Position numbers and translations under genes: made by a program
DNA from: Planctomycetota bacterium
GTDB taxonomy: Bacteria; Planctomycetota; Phycisphaerae; Sedimentisphaerales; Anaerobacaceae
Length of the DNA stretch: 64,000 nt
NCBI GenBank assembly: GCA_019456145.1
Contig: VRUL01000011.1
Location: 1-64,000, forward strand
Reading direction: 5' to 3'
Notes under the pieces: model-generated
The model's input: the letters and a program-made list of their open reading frames with translations, nothing else
Databases searched by the model: none
What the model was told of the DNA's origin: nothing
In this document: positions 8,516-16,766 of the stretch, in pieces
Layout: each line of letters begins with the position of its first letter
How positions within the stretch are numbered: the first letter of the stretch is position 1

Positions 8516-8700
8516 CGGACAGTGTTTCTCGTATCCCAGTCCGATTTTTTGGTGTTTGTGCTTAGTAATTCTCTGAACACACAAAGAACAGCTCGCTGCC
8601 GGGCAAGCAGATTAAAGAGAATTGTTTTGACGGGGATGGGGAGTTGTGGTGTTTTTGGGGTGGTAGGAGCAGCATAAAGGGACTTCAAAGCGGTTTTTTC

Positions 8701-8729
8701 TTGACTGAGAGGGGACAATGGCGTATAAT
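8701..8729 (+). promoter_or_regulatory. Near-consensus sigma-70 promoter
   Basis: TTGACT at 8701-8706, exactly 17 bases, then TATAAT at 8724-8729. It drives the short ORF at 8766 and the S74 surface protein at 8876. Confidence 0.8.
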
Positions 8730-8765
8730 TGCGCCGGTTTTAAAGGTTTTGCAATAGGAGGAGTT

Positions 8766-8879
8766 GTGAAGCAAAACGCGATTCTATTGTTTCAGTTCTG
8801 TAAAATTTCACGAGAATGTATCGGTGTGCACGTTGTGCGCCATGAAATATCAACCATTTTTGAAAGGATAAAAAGATGA
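8766..8879 (+). CDS. Possible 37-aa leader peptide
   Basis: GTG at 8766 follows a strong AGGAGGAG (8756-8763), but with only a two-base gap. The frame runs 37 codons and its TGA overlaps the ATG of the next gene (ATGA at 8876-8879). The peptide is basic, with three cysteines absent, two present (CKISREC), and shows no known family. The main gene has its own AAAGGA site, so this could be a coupled leader ORF or chance. Confidence 0.3.
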   Translation: MKQNAILLFQFCKISRECIGVHVVRHEISTIFERIKR

Positions 8880-10819
8880 AAACTACAAAAAAGTCAGCAA
8901 TTTTGGTTTTGGGCCTGATGGTCTGGTCGGCGCCGATTGTTTACGGCGCTCAATACCTGACGGTGTACGGCGGCGCGTCCGCCGATTGGATTACGGTGGT
9001 ACTGGGCCAGTCGTTCACTGTCGAAGTCGTATCCACCGACGGTACATCTTACGTAGACTTTGTTGGCTTTGATAATGGTGTAGTCCTTGGCACTTTTTCG
9101 CATCTTGAGACCAAGCCGGAAGCCGGTAACTTTGCCGCTGTAACGGAATATAATCAGCCGGCTTTTTACGGCTATTATTTTAACGTGGCTGGTCTTGCTA
9201 TTCCACCATCTGCCGGGGTTCATTTTGTCTTCAAATACGTGGCGCAAGAGCTTGGCACAACTGATGTGAAACTTTACGATAGTACATTTACATCGTTGAT
9301 AGATTCGGTACGCATCACGGTCATCCCGCTTCAACCCGTAGCAATAGGCACGGCCTTTACTTATCAGGGCCGCCTGCTGGATGTCAACAGCCCGGCGGAT
9401 GGGCTCTATGACTTCGAGTTCAAGCTCTACGATAATGCTGACCCAGTGTTTGCCGCCCAGCAAGGAAGCACGATTGATATAAATGATCTTGATGTCATCG
9501 ACGGCTACTTTACGGTGGAACTGGATTTCGGAAGCGATGTATTTACCGGCGATGCTCGCTGGCTGGAGATTGGCGTCCGGCCGGGTGACAGTAACGAGCC
9601 TAACGCCTTTGTCACCCTCAGTCCGCGTACGGAGCTGACGAGCACGCCATACTCGCTTTATGCAAAAACCGCGAGTGAAGTCGAAGGGGGGATAGGAATA
9701 GGTGGCAGCGGCACAGCCAACTATATCGCAAAATTCACAGACGCTAATACTCTTGCTGATTCGGCAATTTACGAATCCGCCGGCAATGTCGGCATCGGGA
9801 CGACGGGGCCAGCTGAAAAGCTCCATGTGGCAGGAGATATTCGCTTAAATGCAGGTGGAGACATTGCTTTCTCCGATGACAATACGAGAATCCACGAGAT
9901 TTCAGATGACCTATACTTAGAAGCTGATGATGATATCTATATTTCACCGGATGATGATATATGGATGGATGGAACCACCCTTTTTGTAGATGGCTCAGCA
10001 AATAGGGTCGGCATTGGGACGACGAGTCCAGCGCATAAATTGGATGTTAGTGGAACCATGAGAGCAAGTGGAAATGTCTTTTTCGAGAATAATCTCAAAG
10101 TTGGATCAACAGCATCAAACTTAACCGGAAAGCTGCACGTCGACGGTACAGGTTGGTCTAACGCACTTTATGTGACAGCCAACTCTGCCTCTACTTGGGG
10201 AATTTATGTAGTTCAGGGCAAATCATATTTTTCGGGCAACGTCGGCATCGGGGCGACGAGTCCAATCGGAAAACTCGACATCCGAGGTGATGAAGTGAGA
10301 ATCTGGGATGGGTCTGCAAGTGTGAGCGATGCAACATCTCAAGGCGAACTGTATGTAGAGCACGACTTGGAGGTGGACGGCCGTATCTTTGTCGAGGATG
10401 CGTACAATACCGGCGTATCAGGCAGAGATGTATATGTTGCCGGTAGCGGAGAGTTAGGTTATGTTACTTCCTCAAAGAGATATAAGGAGAACATAGCACC
10501 ACTAAAAGATGATTTTTCGAAAATACTTGATGCCCAGCCAGTAACATTTACTGCAAAGGAATCGAAAGAGCGAGGCCTCGGCTTCATTGCAGAGGATATG
10601 CACGAGCTTGGTTTGAGCAATCTTGTACTCTATGACGCTCAAGGGAGGCCGGAAAGCGTGCGGTATGAATGGATTTCCCTTTACCTTCTGGAAGTACTAA
10701 AAGACCAAGACGAGTCGATGAAAGACCTCAAGGCGGAAAATGAGTCATTGAGACAAAGACTCGACGCTCTCGAAAGGACAGTGCAGCAGCTTACCCAAGG
10801 AAAGGCGTTTGAGCTATGA
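8876..10819 (+). CDS. Secreted surface protein with C-terminal S74 intramolecular chaperone domain
   Basis: 647 aa with a signal peptide (residues 1-24, ending VYGA). A beta-sandwich domain at about 25-155 resembles cohesin-like folds. It is followed by the FTYQGRLLD domain often found in planctomycete and Bacteroidetes surface proteins, then tail-fibre-like repeats with NVGIGTT motifs at about 300, 385 and 460. The C-terminus has the S74 peptidase/chaperone signature: SSKRYKENI with the Ser-Lys pair, GFIAEDMHELGL and a terminal coiled coil (about 615-645). In this family the chaperone domain trimerises the fibre and then cuts itself off before the conserved Ser. Expression from the promoter at 8701 looks strong. 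Confidence 0.85.
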   Translation: MKTTKKSAILVLGLMVWSAPIVYGAQYLTVYGGASADWITVVLGQSFTVEVVSTDGTSYVDFVGFDNGVVLGTFSHLETKPEAGNFAAVTEYNQPAFYGYYFNVAGLAIPPSAGVHFVFKYVAQELGTTDVKLYDSTFTSLIDSVRITVIPLQPVAIGTAFTYQGRLLDVNSPADGLYDFEFKLYDNADPVFAAQQGSTIDINDLDVIDGYFTVELDFGSDVFTGDARWLEIGVRPGDSNEPNAFVTLSPRTELTSTPYSLYAKTASEVEGGIGIGGSGTANYIAKFTDANTLADSAIYESAGNVGIGTTGPAEKLHVAGDIRLNAGGDIAFSDDNTRIHEISDDLYLEADDDIYISPDDDIWMDGTTLFVDGSANRVGIGTTSPAHKLDVSGTMRASGNVFFENNLKVGSTASNLTGKLHVDGTGWSNALYVTANSASTWGIYVVQGKSYFSGNVGIGATSPIGKLDIRGDEVRIWDGSASVSDATSQGELYVEHDLEVDGRIFVEDAYNTGVSGRDVYVAGSGELGYVTSSKRYKENIAPLKDDFSKILDAQPVTFTAKESKERGLGFIAEDMHELGLSNLVLYDAQGRPESVRYEWISLYLLEVLKDQDESMKDLKAENESLRQRLDALERTVQQLTQGKAFEL

Positions 10820-10902
10820 TATTTGATAAGAGAATTTTAACAAATATGGTATTGGCAGTTCTTACTGTTTGTTTACTGCTGCTTTCACCTGCTACTGCCT
10901 GA
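10816..10902 (+). pseudogene. Orphan signal-peptide ORF, likely remnant of a secreted gene
   Basis: ATG at 10816 overlaps the stop of the S74 gene (ATGA). It encodes 28 residues: a basic start (MIFDKRILTNM), then a hydrophobic core (VLAVLTVCLLLL) and SPATA, followed at once by TGA. This is a complete signal peptide with no mature protein. A truncated, formerly coupled second gene is the simplest reading; a tiny membrane peptide is possible. Confidence 0.45.
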
Positions 10903-10982
10903 CCGACTGGCCGTTGAAATGAAAATAGAAACCGGCCTGCCGATCTAATCCGGACAAGCTTTCTGAGCTATATCCTTCAAGT

Positions 10983-13900
10983 CTAACTGCCGGCCCCATC
11001 CTCAATTGTAATTGCCAGTAAAGTAGGCTCCACAAGATGTAAATTATTCAGCAAAGGCTCGGTATACTTGATGTCTCCGAACTCGGCTCCATCAAAATGA
11101 TGCTGCTTGCCTACATGATTATTCCAGTCCACACCTTCAGTGAGGAAACCGTGTGCTCCATGATGATGTTTGGCAATCGCCCGCAAGATAGTGAGCGCAT
11201 CCTGCAAGTACAATTTATTGTTGGTATCAAGATAGGCTTCAAGATATGCCAAAGCGGCCTCAGCGTTTTCCCAGAGGTAGGATGTGTCCCAGCTTTTTTC
11301 CATGTATAGCAGGCCCTTTGTCTGTACGCCATTCCGGTCGTTGGTCATTTTGAACTGGTCGAGGCCCGCCAGGCATTTGTCGTAGGCGAACCTGCGGATG
11401 TCGTCGTCGTTTAAGAGTTTGGCGGCCTGACGCAGGACCCTAAACGCGACAGAGTATGCAACATTCTCGTGATGGTCGTAGGTGTCGTGATTGATGCTGC
11501 CGAAGATTCCGCCTGATTTCATAAAGACTTTTATTTTTGCCTTGATTTGGGAAGTGTAGTCGGTGAGGTCTTTTTTGGTCAGCTCAGTCATAAGCTGGAT
11601 TATGAATAGCCCGTCGGCACTTTTTTCGAAGAGGATGTCCGAATCGCCATAGGCGTTGTTGGGGAAATGTTCGCCTGATGGTTTGCAGCGTCGGGGGAAC
11701 CAGCCATTGGGAGTGGGTTTGACGTTTTTTTCGATCCAACGTGCGTTTTTCAGGGCGATTTGCCGCATTTTGTCTCTTCGTGGATTATCCAGCAGGTCGC
11801 TGAAGATGAGCAACTGGTATGCGATTTTGGCCATCGAGCCGGGGCAGAACCAGTTGCTTTTGTGCTGGTAATTGAGGCAAAAGGTGTTGTCGGTTGTCAG
11901 GCGGTAGCCTGTGATGAATCCAGTTTCGTAGTCGATGAAACCGTCTTCGAGGACATGATCGAGCAGCAGCAGCGCCTTTTCGGCCAGGCGTTTGTTTTTC
12001 GTAAACTTAGCGAAAGAGTATAGTTCGTATGCTCCTCCGACGGCGTTCGCGGCCCAGCCCGGGCCTTCGAGATTTCCGAAATCGTGCCAGCCCATAATGT
12101 TGCCGTCTTTATCGACAAAACTTGACTTACAGGCCAGCTTACCGTCAAAAGGGACGAGGGTGCCCTCCGCAAAACGCACTGAGTCCCTAACCGAATCAAG
12201 TATCGTATACTTTGGATTCTCCGGCAGATAAAAAGCGGAGGTGACCTCCTCCAAAAGCAGATAATCGATACCGAACATATACTTCTTAACGGCCTTTTTG
12301 TTTGCACCGATGATTTTGACCTTGAGTACGTGCTGTCCCTTTTTGAGCTTGTGCGTGCCTAAGTCGAGGACACCAGTGGGGATAACACCGTTGTTGTAGA
12401 GGTCAATGGGATCGCCGAGCTTTTTGCCGTCGAGGTAGAGCTGGTGGATACCGTAATCAATGGCCTTAGTGAGCTGCGTTTTAAGCCTGTAAGTTCCGGT
12501 CTTTTTGACGGGAATTGCTATTTCCAACGTGTCGCCCGGCTTGGCTTCGATCCACCAGAGGTGGGCCTCACCGCTCCAATTCGAGCCGTGGATGCTGAGG
12601 TCCTGCTGTTGGGGATTGCCTCCGGTTTTGGAGAGTACTTTCAGTTTTTCGCCCTCAAGTGCACCTTTTACCCTGAAGACCTTAATCGGGCTCCAGTAGC
12701 CGAGACGCTGGGCAACAGGGACCGGCTTGTAGGGATCGACCTGACCTACGGCCTGATACCAGTATGAGGTGGCGGCGTAAAGTGTGGGCTTGCCGTTCGG
12801 ATAGTACTTTTCGATTGCCGCTTCGAAGGATTTTTGGAATGGGATGTTGTCCGTGATGTGCCAGCGGTTCACAGAGACGTGGCCGCGGTTGTTCATACTT
12901 ATCGTCTGATTGTGGTAGCAGTTTTGGAAAAGAGTCGGATTGCACCAGGCGTAACCGAAGTAGTCTTCGGAGCCGGTGCCGATAGTCGAGGGGAATTTTT
13001 CGCCGTCGACGAAGAATTTTTCATCTCCTTCGCCCCACCATCCGCCTTTTGGATTCCAAACATGCAGCATAACGCCGCAGAACCGGCCTGTGCCTGTGGT
13101 CTTGAGCATAGTCCAATCGATACAATGCGGGGAGGCGTCGCGCCCGGGCTCTTCGGGCAGGAAAGCGTCACGGTGCCATTTTGCGTGAAACCTTCCGAGC
13201 GTTTCAATTGGCTTTGTCACAGGAGCGTGTGTGACCGAGAAGTTTACAGTCTGCGCTTTTTCACCATCGTTGCGTATCTGGACAACGGCCGAGGTGGCGA
13301 ACGGCATATACCAAAAACTGTAAAAACCGTCGTCGGTCATACCGAGTGGCAGCGACTTGTATTTGTTGACGCCCGGGGCGGTCCCGAAGAAATCACCCAG
13401 CGGGACACACACAGACGGTTCCGTCTCGTTGTCCCAGCGAATCTGTAAAACAAGCTGTCGCAGAATATTTCGTTCGTCCGGCGATTCGGGTAAATCCATA
13501 TTGATCTTCAGCGCGGTTATCGCTCCTGGCCCTTTTAGTTTTGCGACCTCCACGATTGCACCCGGAGGTGCCTTGACCGTCTCACGGATGGTCTTTTGGC
13601 CTCTGCGTTTTTGGGCCGGGTCGAATCCACGCTTGGCAAGGGCTTTGCCGGCCTTGTCGAGGGCCTTGGATTCGGCGGCGGAAAGCTGTCGCTTGAAGGT
13701 CGGCACAATAGTGTCCTTTGGGTACGTTGTGTATGTGAAATGATAGTACGCCCCCCAGTCGCCCTCGGCGGTAATCTTGCACGATTTCTGGAACGGGATT
13801 GGGACATAGCAGTTCTGGCCGCGTGCGGTCATATGGACAAGGGCTTCGTGGGTGAACGGCTCGTTCTTGCGATTGAAATATCCGATAAAGGGCAGGTCAA

Positions 13901-14303
13901 CAACAGGCTCGGCCGCGCCATCGAGATATATCCTCACATGCCCATCCTTTGCCAGCGCCGACCAGATTCGCCAGATAACACCCGGACCTTCCATTTCGGC
14001 AAAGACCTTGGTATTACCTTCCTTACGAATAATACCGCCTCCGTCGCCGTTGGCGAACCAGCCAACGTATTTTCCGGAGCCTTGGTCGTATTTACTCGCT
14101 CTGTCGTAGCTGGACCACTGTTGGCATTTTTCACCCGGGGCGGGCAATGTCGCCAACTGCTCCAAATCGGTAAGCCGGTTGACAAGGTCAATATAAGTCA
14201 GTTTTTCTCCACCCGCAGCATATGCCGGCCGCGTACATAGCGAGGAAATCAGCAATGCACACCAACAAAAACTGCAAGCCACAATCATCCAATTTTTTTT
14301 CAT
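10983..14303 (-). CDS. Secreted GH172 (DUF2961) protein fused to a C-terminal helical domain
   Basis: 1106 aa with a signal peptide (residues 1-29, ending AYA). The GH172/DUF2961 region covers about residues 40-410 (SSYDRASKYDQGSG, GPGVIWRIW, GTGSEDYFGYAWC). GH172 enzymes act on difructose anhydrides or D-arabinan. A carbohydrate-binding-like beta domain follows at about 560-690. The last 400 residues (KSSFVDKDGNIMGWHD, YELYSFAKFTKNKRLAEKALLLLD) look like an alpha/alpha barrel, as in glycosidases and lyases acting on uronic acids. A secreted two-enzyme protein is inferred. GGAAGGTG precedes the ATG. It is not in an operon. Confidence 0.8.
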   Translation of the reverse strand: MKKNWMIVACSFCWCALLISSLCTRPAYAAGGEKLTYIDLVNRLTDLEQLATLPAPGEKCQQWSSYDRASKYDQGSGKYVGWFANGDGGGIIRKEGNTKVFAEMEGPGVIWRIWSALAKDGHVRIYLDGAAEPVVDLPFIGYFNRKNEPFTHEALVHMTARGQNCYVPIPFQKSCKITAEGDWGAYYHFTYTTYPKDTIVPTFKRQLSAAESKALDKAGKALAKRGFDPAQKRRGQKTIRETVKAPPGAIVEVAKLKGPGAITALKINMDLPESPDERNILRQLVLQIRWDNETEPSVCVPLGDFFGTAPGVNKYKSLPLGMTDDGFYSFWYMPFATSAVVQIRNDGEKAQTVNFSVTHAPVTKPIETLGRFHAKWHRDAFLPEEPGRDASPHCIDWTMLKTTGTGRFCGVMLHVWNPKGGWWGEGDEKFFVDGEKFPSTIGTGSEDYFGYAWCNPTLFQNCYHNQTISMNNRGHVSVNRWHITDNIPFQKSFEAAIEKYYPNGKPTLYAATSYWYQAVGQVDPYKPVPVAQRLGYWSPIKVFRVKGALEGEKLKVLSKTGGNPQQQDLSIHGSNWSGEAHLWWIEAKPGDTLEIAIPVKKTGTYRLKTQLTKAIDYGIHQLYLDGKKLGDPIDLYNNGVIPTGVLDLGTHKLKKGQHVLKVKIIGANKKAVKKYMFGIDYLLLEEVTSAFYLPENPKYTILDSVRDSVRFAEGTLVPFDGKLACKSSFVDKDGNIMGWHDFGNLEGPGWAANAVGGAYELYSFAKFTKNKRLAEKALLLLDHVLEDGFIDYETGFITGYRLTTDNTFCLNYQHKSNWFCPGSMAKIAYQLLIFSDLLDNPRRDKMRQIALKNARWIEKNVKPTPNGWFPRRCKPSGEHFPNNAYGDSDILFEKSADGLFIIQLMTELTKKDLTDYTSQIKAKIKVFMKSGGIFGSINHDTYDHHENVAYSVAFRVLRQAAKLLNDDDIRRFAYDKCLAGLDQFKMTNDRNGVQTKGLLYMEKSWDTSYLWENAEAALAYLEAYLDTNNKLYLQDALTILRAIAKHHHGAHGFLTEGVDWNNHVGKQHHFDGAEFGDIKYTEPLLNNLHLVEPTLLAITIEDGAGS

Positions 14304-15144
14304 GATTCACACCTTCCTTTTCTTAGAGTTAATTGCCTTTAATGTTCCGGGGTTCGCCTTTGGCGGATACAAGGCACTTGAGCACGCTGTGAATATGTTG
14401 ATTTGGTCTTTCATCTACCCTCATTTTTCTGTCTCATCCAACGATTATATACACTATGAGTGTTATCTATTGGGATTATTGTGAATATAAACGCCGCAAA
14501 TGTCCAGAAGTTTTTTCGTAACTATATGAAGTTTTTGTGCTAAGACCTTATTGTTATTGAAGTTAGACAAATCCCATCCAAACAGAAAGAAAATGTCCGG
14601 GCTAAGCTATGAAATTCAGCAGCTTAGCCCGGAACCATTCGAAGCGGAATCCGTACAAAATAAAGGTAAAAAAAACTTTTTTTTGGAAAGTTCAAAAAGC
14701 TCCGGAGCACGAATCTTAGCTGTTTTTGGGCGTTTTGGGCCATTATGACCGTTGAAGATACGTTTCCCGGTCGAATTTGGACTGATAATTATACAAATTC
14801 GACAAAAAAGTTATTGCCAATAACAAGTTGGACGATTAGCATAACATGTTTCGTTATAAGAATTAATAGCTACCAAAACTTAGCTTTACATTAAAAAGGC
14901 GCTTAAAATGGTTTTGACAGGATTAGCAAACCGTGCAGAGTAAACGAACAATTGATCTGCATGGCTGCACTTTTGCGTATATGGTGGCTTGGAAATCGGT
15001 GTTTCTGCTTCAGTGTCGGAAAACGAACGAGGCTTGTTGCCGGCTTTCCATTTTGCGGCATTTTGCAAAATGGGGCCCGTATCGGAGGAGACTGATGTAG
15101 TGTAAAGACAGACTACAACCTCGTCTCGTTTTTGGCATTTTTTG
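14304..15144 (+). other. Long structured spacer before nusA
   Basis: About 840 bases without a supported gene. It holds a 13-bp hairpin at 14596-14633, an A8CT8-type palindrome near 14670-14690, a TTGACA at 14914-14919 without a good -10, TGCAGA/TCTGCA pairing at about 14935-14963, and a GAGAC-GTAGT/ACTAC-GTCTC double stem at about 15088-15126. The block reads as structured RNA rather than coding sequence. Confidence 0.4.
14596..14633. repeat. Perfect 13-bp inverted repeat
   Basis: TCCGGGCTAAGCT at 14596-14608 and its exact reverse complement at 14621-14633 flank a 12-base loop. No T-run follows on either side, so it is not a typical terminator. Confidence 0.6.
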
Positions 15145-15177
15145 AAGTGGAAACTATTTGGGTTTCCACTTTTTTTT
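15145..15177 (+). terminator. Intrinsic terminator in the nusA leader
   Basis: AAGTGGAAAC (15145-15154) pairs perfectly with GTTTCCACTT (15162-15171) around a seven-base loop, and T continues to 15177. It lies 40 bases before the nusA ATG, so it is either an attenuator or the end of an upstream small RNA. Confidence 0.8.
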
Positions 15178-15217
15178 GGATTCTGAAAAACAGTGTAAGT
15201 TAGGAAAAGAAAAAAGA

Positions 15218-16729
15218 ATGAATCAGGAACTAATCAGAATCGTCGAAAACATCGCACGCGATAAAAATATCGACAAGGAATCCTTACTTATCGATTTGGA
15301 AGAAGCCATGGTCTCAGCAGTGCGGAAACATTTTGGTGAGCCCGAGAGCAATATAATCGTGCACATTGACCGGTCTACCGGGCAGGTTACGGCCTCCAAG
15401 GACGACGAACAAATCGATATCAGGAAGCTCGGTCGAATCCCGGCCCAGACAGCCAAGCAGGTAATGATCCAGAAGATAAGGGCCGATGAGCGGGACAGCA
15501 TTTATGCAGAGTTCGTCCAGCGAAAAGGGGAAATCATAAGCGGGTCAGTTGTTCGATACGAAAGCGGAACACTGATTGTTAATTTAAGCCACTGGGCCGA
15601 AGGCTTCATGCCCAAAGGCGAACAAATAATGGGCCAGTCACATCGGCCGGGAGAAAGAATTCGATGCTTGATTCTTGATGTCAAAGAGACCTCGAATCAG
15701 GTCAAAATCATTCTCTCTCGAACACACCCTGATTTTATCCGCCGATTGTTTGAGTTAGAGGTGCCGGAAATTGCGGAAAACATTATCGAAATACGAGTGC
15801 TGGCCAGAGAGGCAGGTTACCGAACCAAAGTTGCAGTAAGTTCACTCGACGAAAAAGTCGACCCTGTCGGCGCCTGCGTTGGCGTGCGAGGCAGCAGAAT
15901 CAAGAACATAGTCGATGAGCTTGGCGGAGAGAAAATAGATATTGTGCGTTGGAACGAGTCGTCCCAGGTGCTTGTCGCAAACGCGTTGATGCCTGCCAAA
16001 GTCAGTGAAATCGCGTTGTGTTTCGAATTGGGAAAAGCGACAGTAGTTGTGGATGAGGACCAACTTAGCCTGGCTATCGGCAAGCACGGGCAAAACGTTC
16101 GTCTGGCAGCGAGACTGACCGGCTGGGACATCGATATACTAATGCCGGAGGAGTATAATCAGGGCATCGAACGATTGACAAATTGTGTCAAGAATGTAGA
16201 AGCCGCTGAAGATACGATGGTTGACAAGCTGATAGCGCTGGGTGTTATTTCCATTTTGGATTTGGATGATGTAGGAACCGAACCTCTGATTAACGAGCTG
16301 AATATTAACCCGGAAATAGCAGAGAAACTGGTCGCGGCAGCAGGCGAAGATGCGAAACGTTTGGCGGCTGAGTCCAAACAACAACAGGCGGAAAAAGAAC
16401 CAGCCCAGCAGGCAGAAGCAGTGGACAACGAGAAAGAACCAGCCCAGCAAACAGAAGCAGTGGACAACGAGAAAGAACCAGTCCAGCAGACAGAAGCAGT
16501 GGACAACGAGAAAGAACCAGCCCAGCAGACAGAAGCAAGGGACACCGAGAAAGAACCAGCCCAGCAGGCAGAAGCAGGGGGCACCGAGAAAGAACCAGTC
16601 CAGCAGACAGAAGCAGTGGACAACGAGAAAGAACCAGCCCAGCAGGCAGAAGCAGTGGACAACGAGAAAGACCCAGCCCAGCAGGCAGAAGCAGTGGACA
16701 ACGAGAAAGAATCAGCGGCTAAGGAATAG
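15218..16729 (+). CDS. nusA: Transcription termination/antitermination protein NusA with repeat tail
   Basis: 503 aa from the ATG at 15218, chosen because MNQELIRIVENI is the normal NusA beginning and AGGAAA lies upstream; an earlier in-frame ATG at 15158 falls within the terminator. NusA binds RNA polymerase and RNA and controls pausing and termination. The N-terminal domain is at 1-125, S1 at about 105-185 (GEIISGSVVRYESG), KH domains at about 200-350 (DPVGACVGVRGSRIKNI, LSLAIGKHGQNVRLAARL), and a helix-hairpin-helix part at about 355-385. From residue 392 it carries eight copies of a 13-residue repeat with consensus EKEPAQQAEAVDN. infB follows after 37 bases. rimP is absent upstream. Confidence 0.95.
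   Translation: MNQELIRIVENIARDKNIDKESLLIDLEEAMVSAVRKHFGEPESNIIVHIDRSTGQVTASKDDEQIDIRKLGRIPAQTAKQVMIQKIRADERDSIYAEFVQRKGEIISGSVVRYESGTLIVNLSHWAEGFMPKGEQIMGQSHRPGERIRCLILDVKETSNQVKIILSRTHPDFIRRLFELEVPEIAENIIEIRVLAREAGYRTKVAVSSLDEKVDPVGACVGVRGSRIKNIVDELGGEKIDIVRWNESSQVLVANALMPAKVSEIALCFELGKATVVVDEDQLSLAIGKHGQNVRLAARLTGWDIDILMPEEYNQGIERLTNCVKNVEAAEDTMVDKLIALGVISILDLDDVGTEPLINELNINPEIAEKLVAAAGEDAKRLAAESKQQQAEKEPAQQAEAVDNEKEPAQQTEAVDNEKEPVQQTEAVDNEKEPAQQTEARDTEKEPAQQAEAGGTEKEPVQQTEAVDNEKEPAQQAEAVDNEKDPAQQAEAVDNEKESAAKE
16391..16702 (+). repeat. 39-bp tandem repeat, eight copies, in nusA
   Basis: Eight uninterrupted 39-base units code for 13-residue repeats, with variation mainly A/T at position 8 and VDN/RDT/GGT at the end. 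All six frames stay largely open, which creates long spurious ORFs on both strands. Confidence 0.95.
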
Positions 16730-16766
16730 GAACAACTAACCGCTGTACGGAAACCGGAGTTTTTTT

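Noticed and set aside
8083..8718. 211-aa minus-strand ORF
   Set aside because: Mostly antisense to the gene at 7790 and covering a strong promoter; serine/threonine-rich text typical of antisense frames.
14302..14748. 60- and 65-aa plus-strand ORFs in the nusA spacer
   Set aside because: No start signals or family resemblance, and the second crosses a 13-bp hairpin.
14890..15130. tmRNA-like text: TGGTTTTGACAGGATTAGC-AAACC resembles a tmRNA 5' end, and TGTAAAGACAGACTAC a 3' part
   Set aside because: No matching acceptor stem, no T-arm and no tag ending in ALAA with a stop; the 3' text is explained by a GTAGT/ACTAC hairpin.
16159..16739. Long repeated ORFs in other frames of nusA (RQKQWTTRKNQPS and STASACWAGSFSL types)
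   Set aside because: They arise because a 39-base repeat without stops keeps other frames open; nusA is the real gene.
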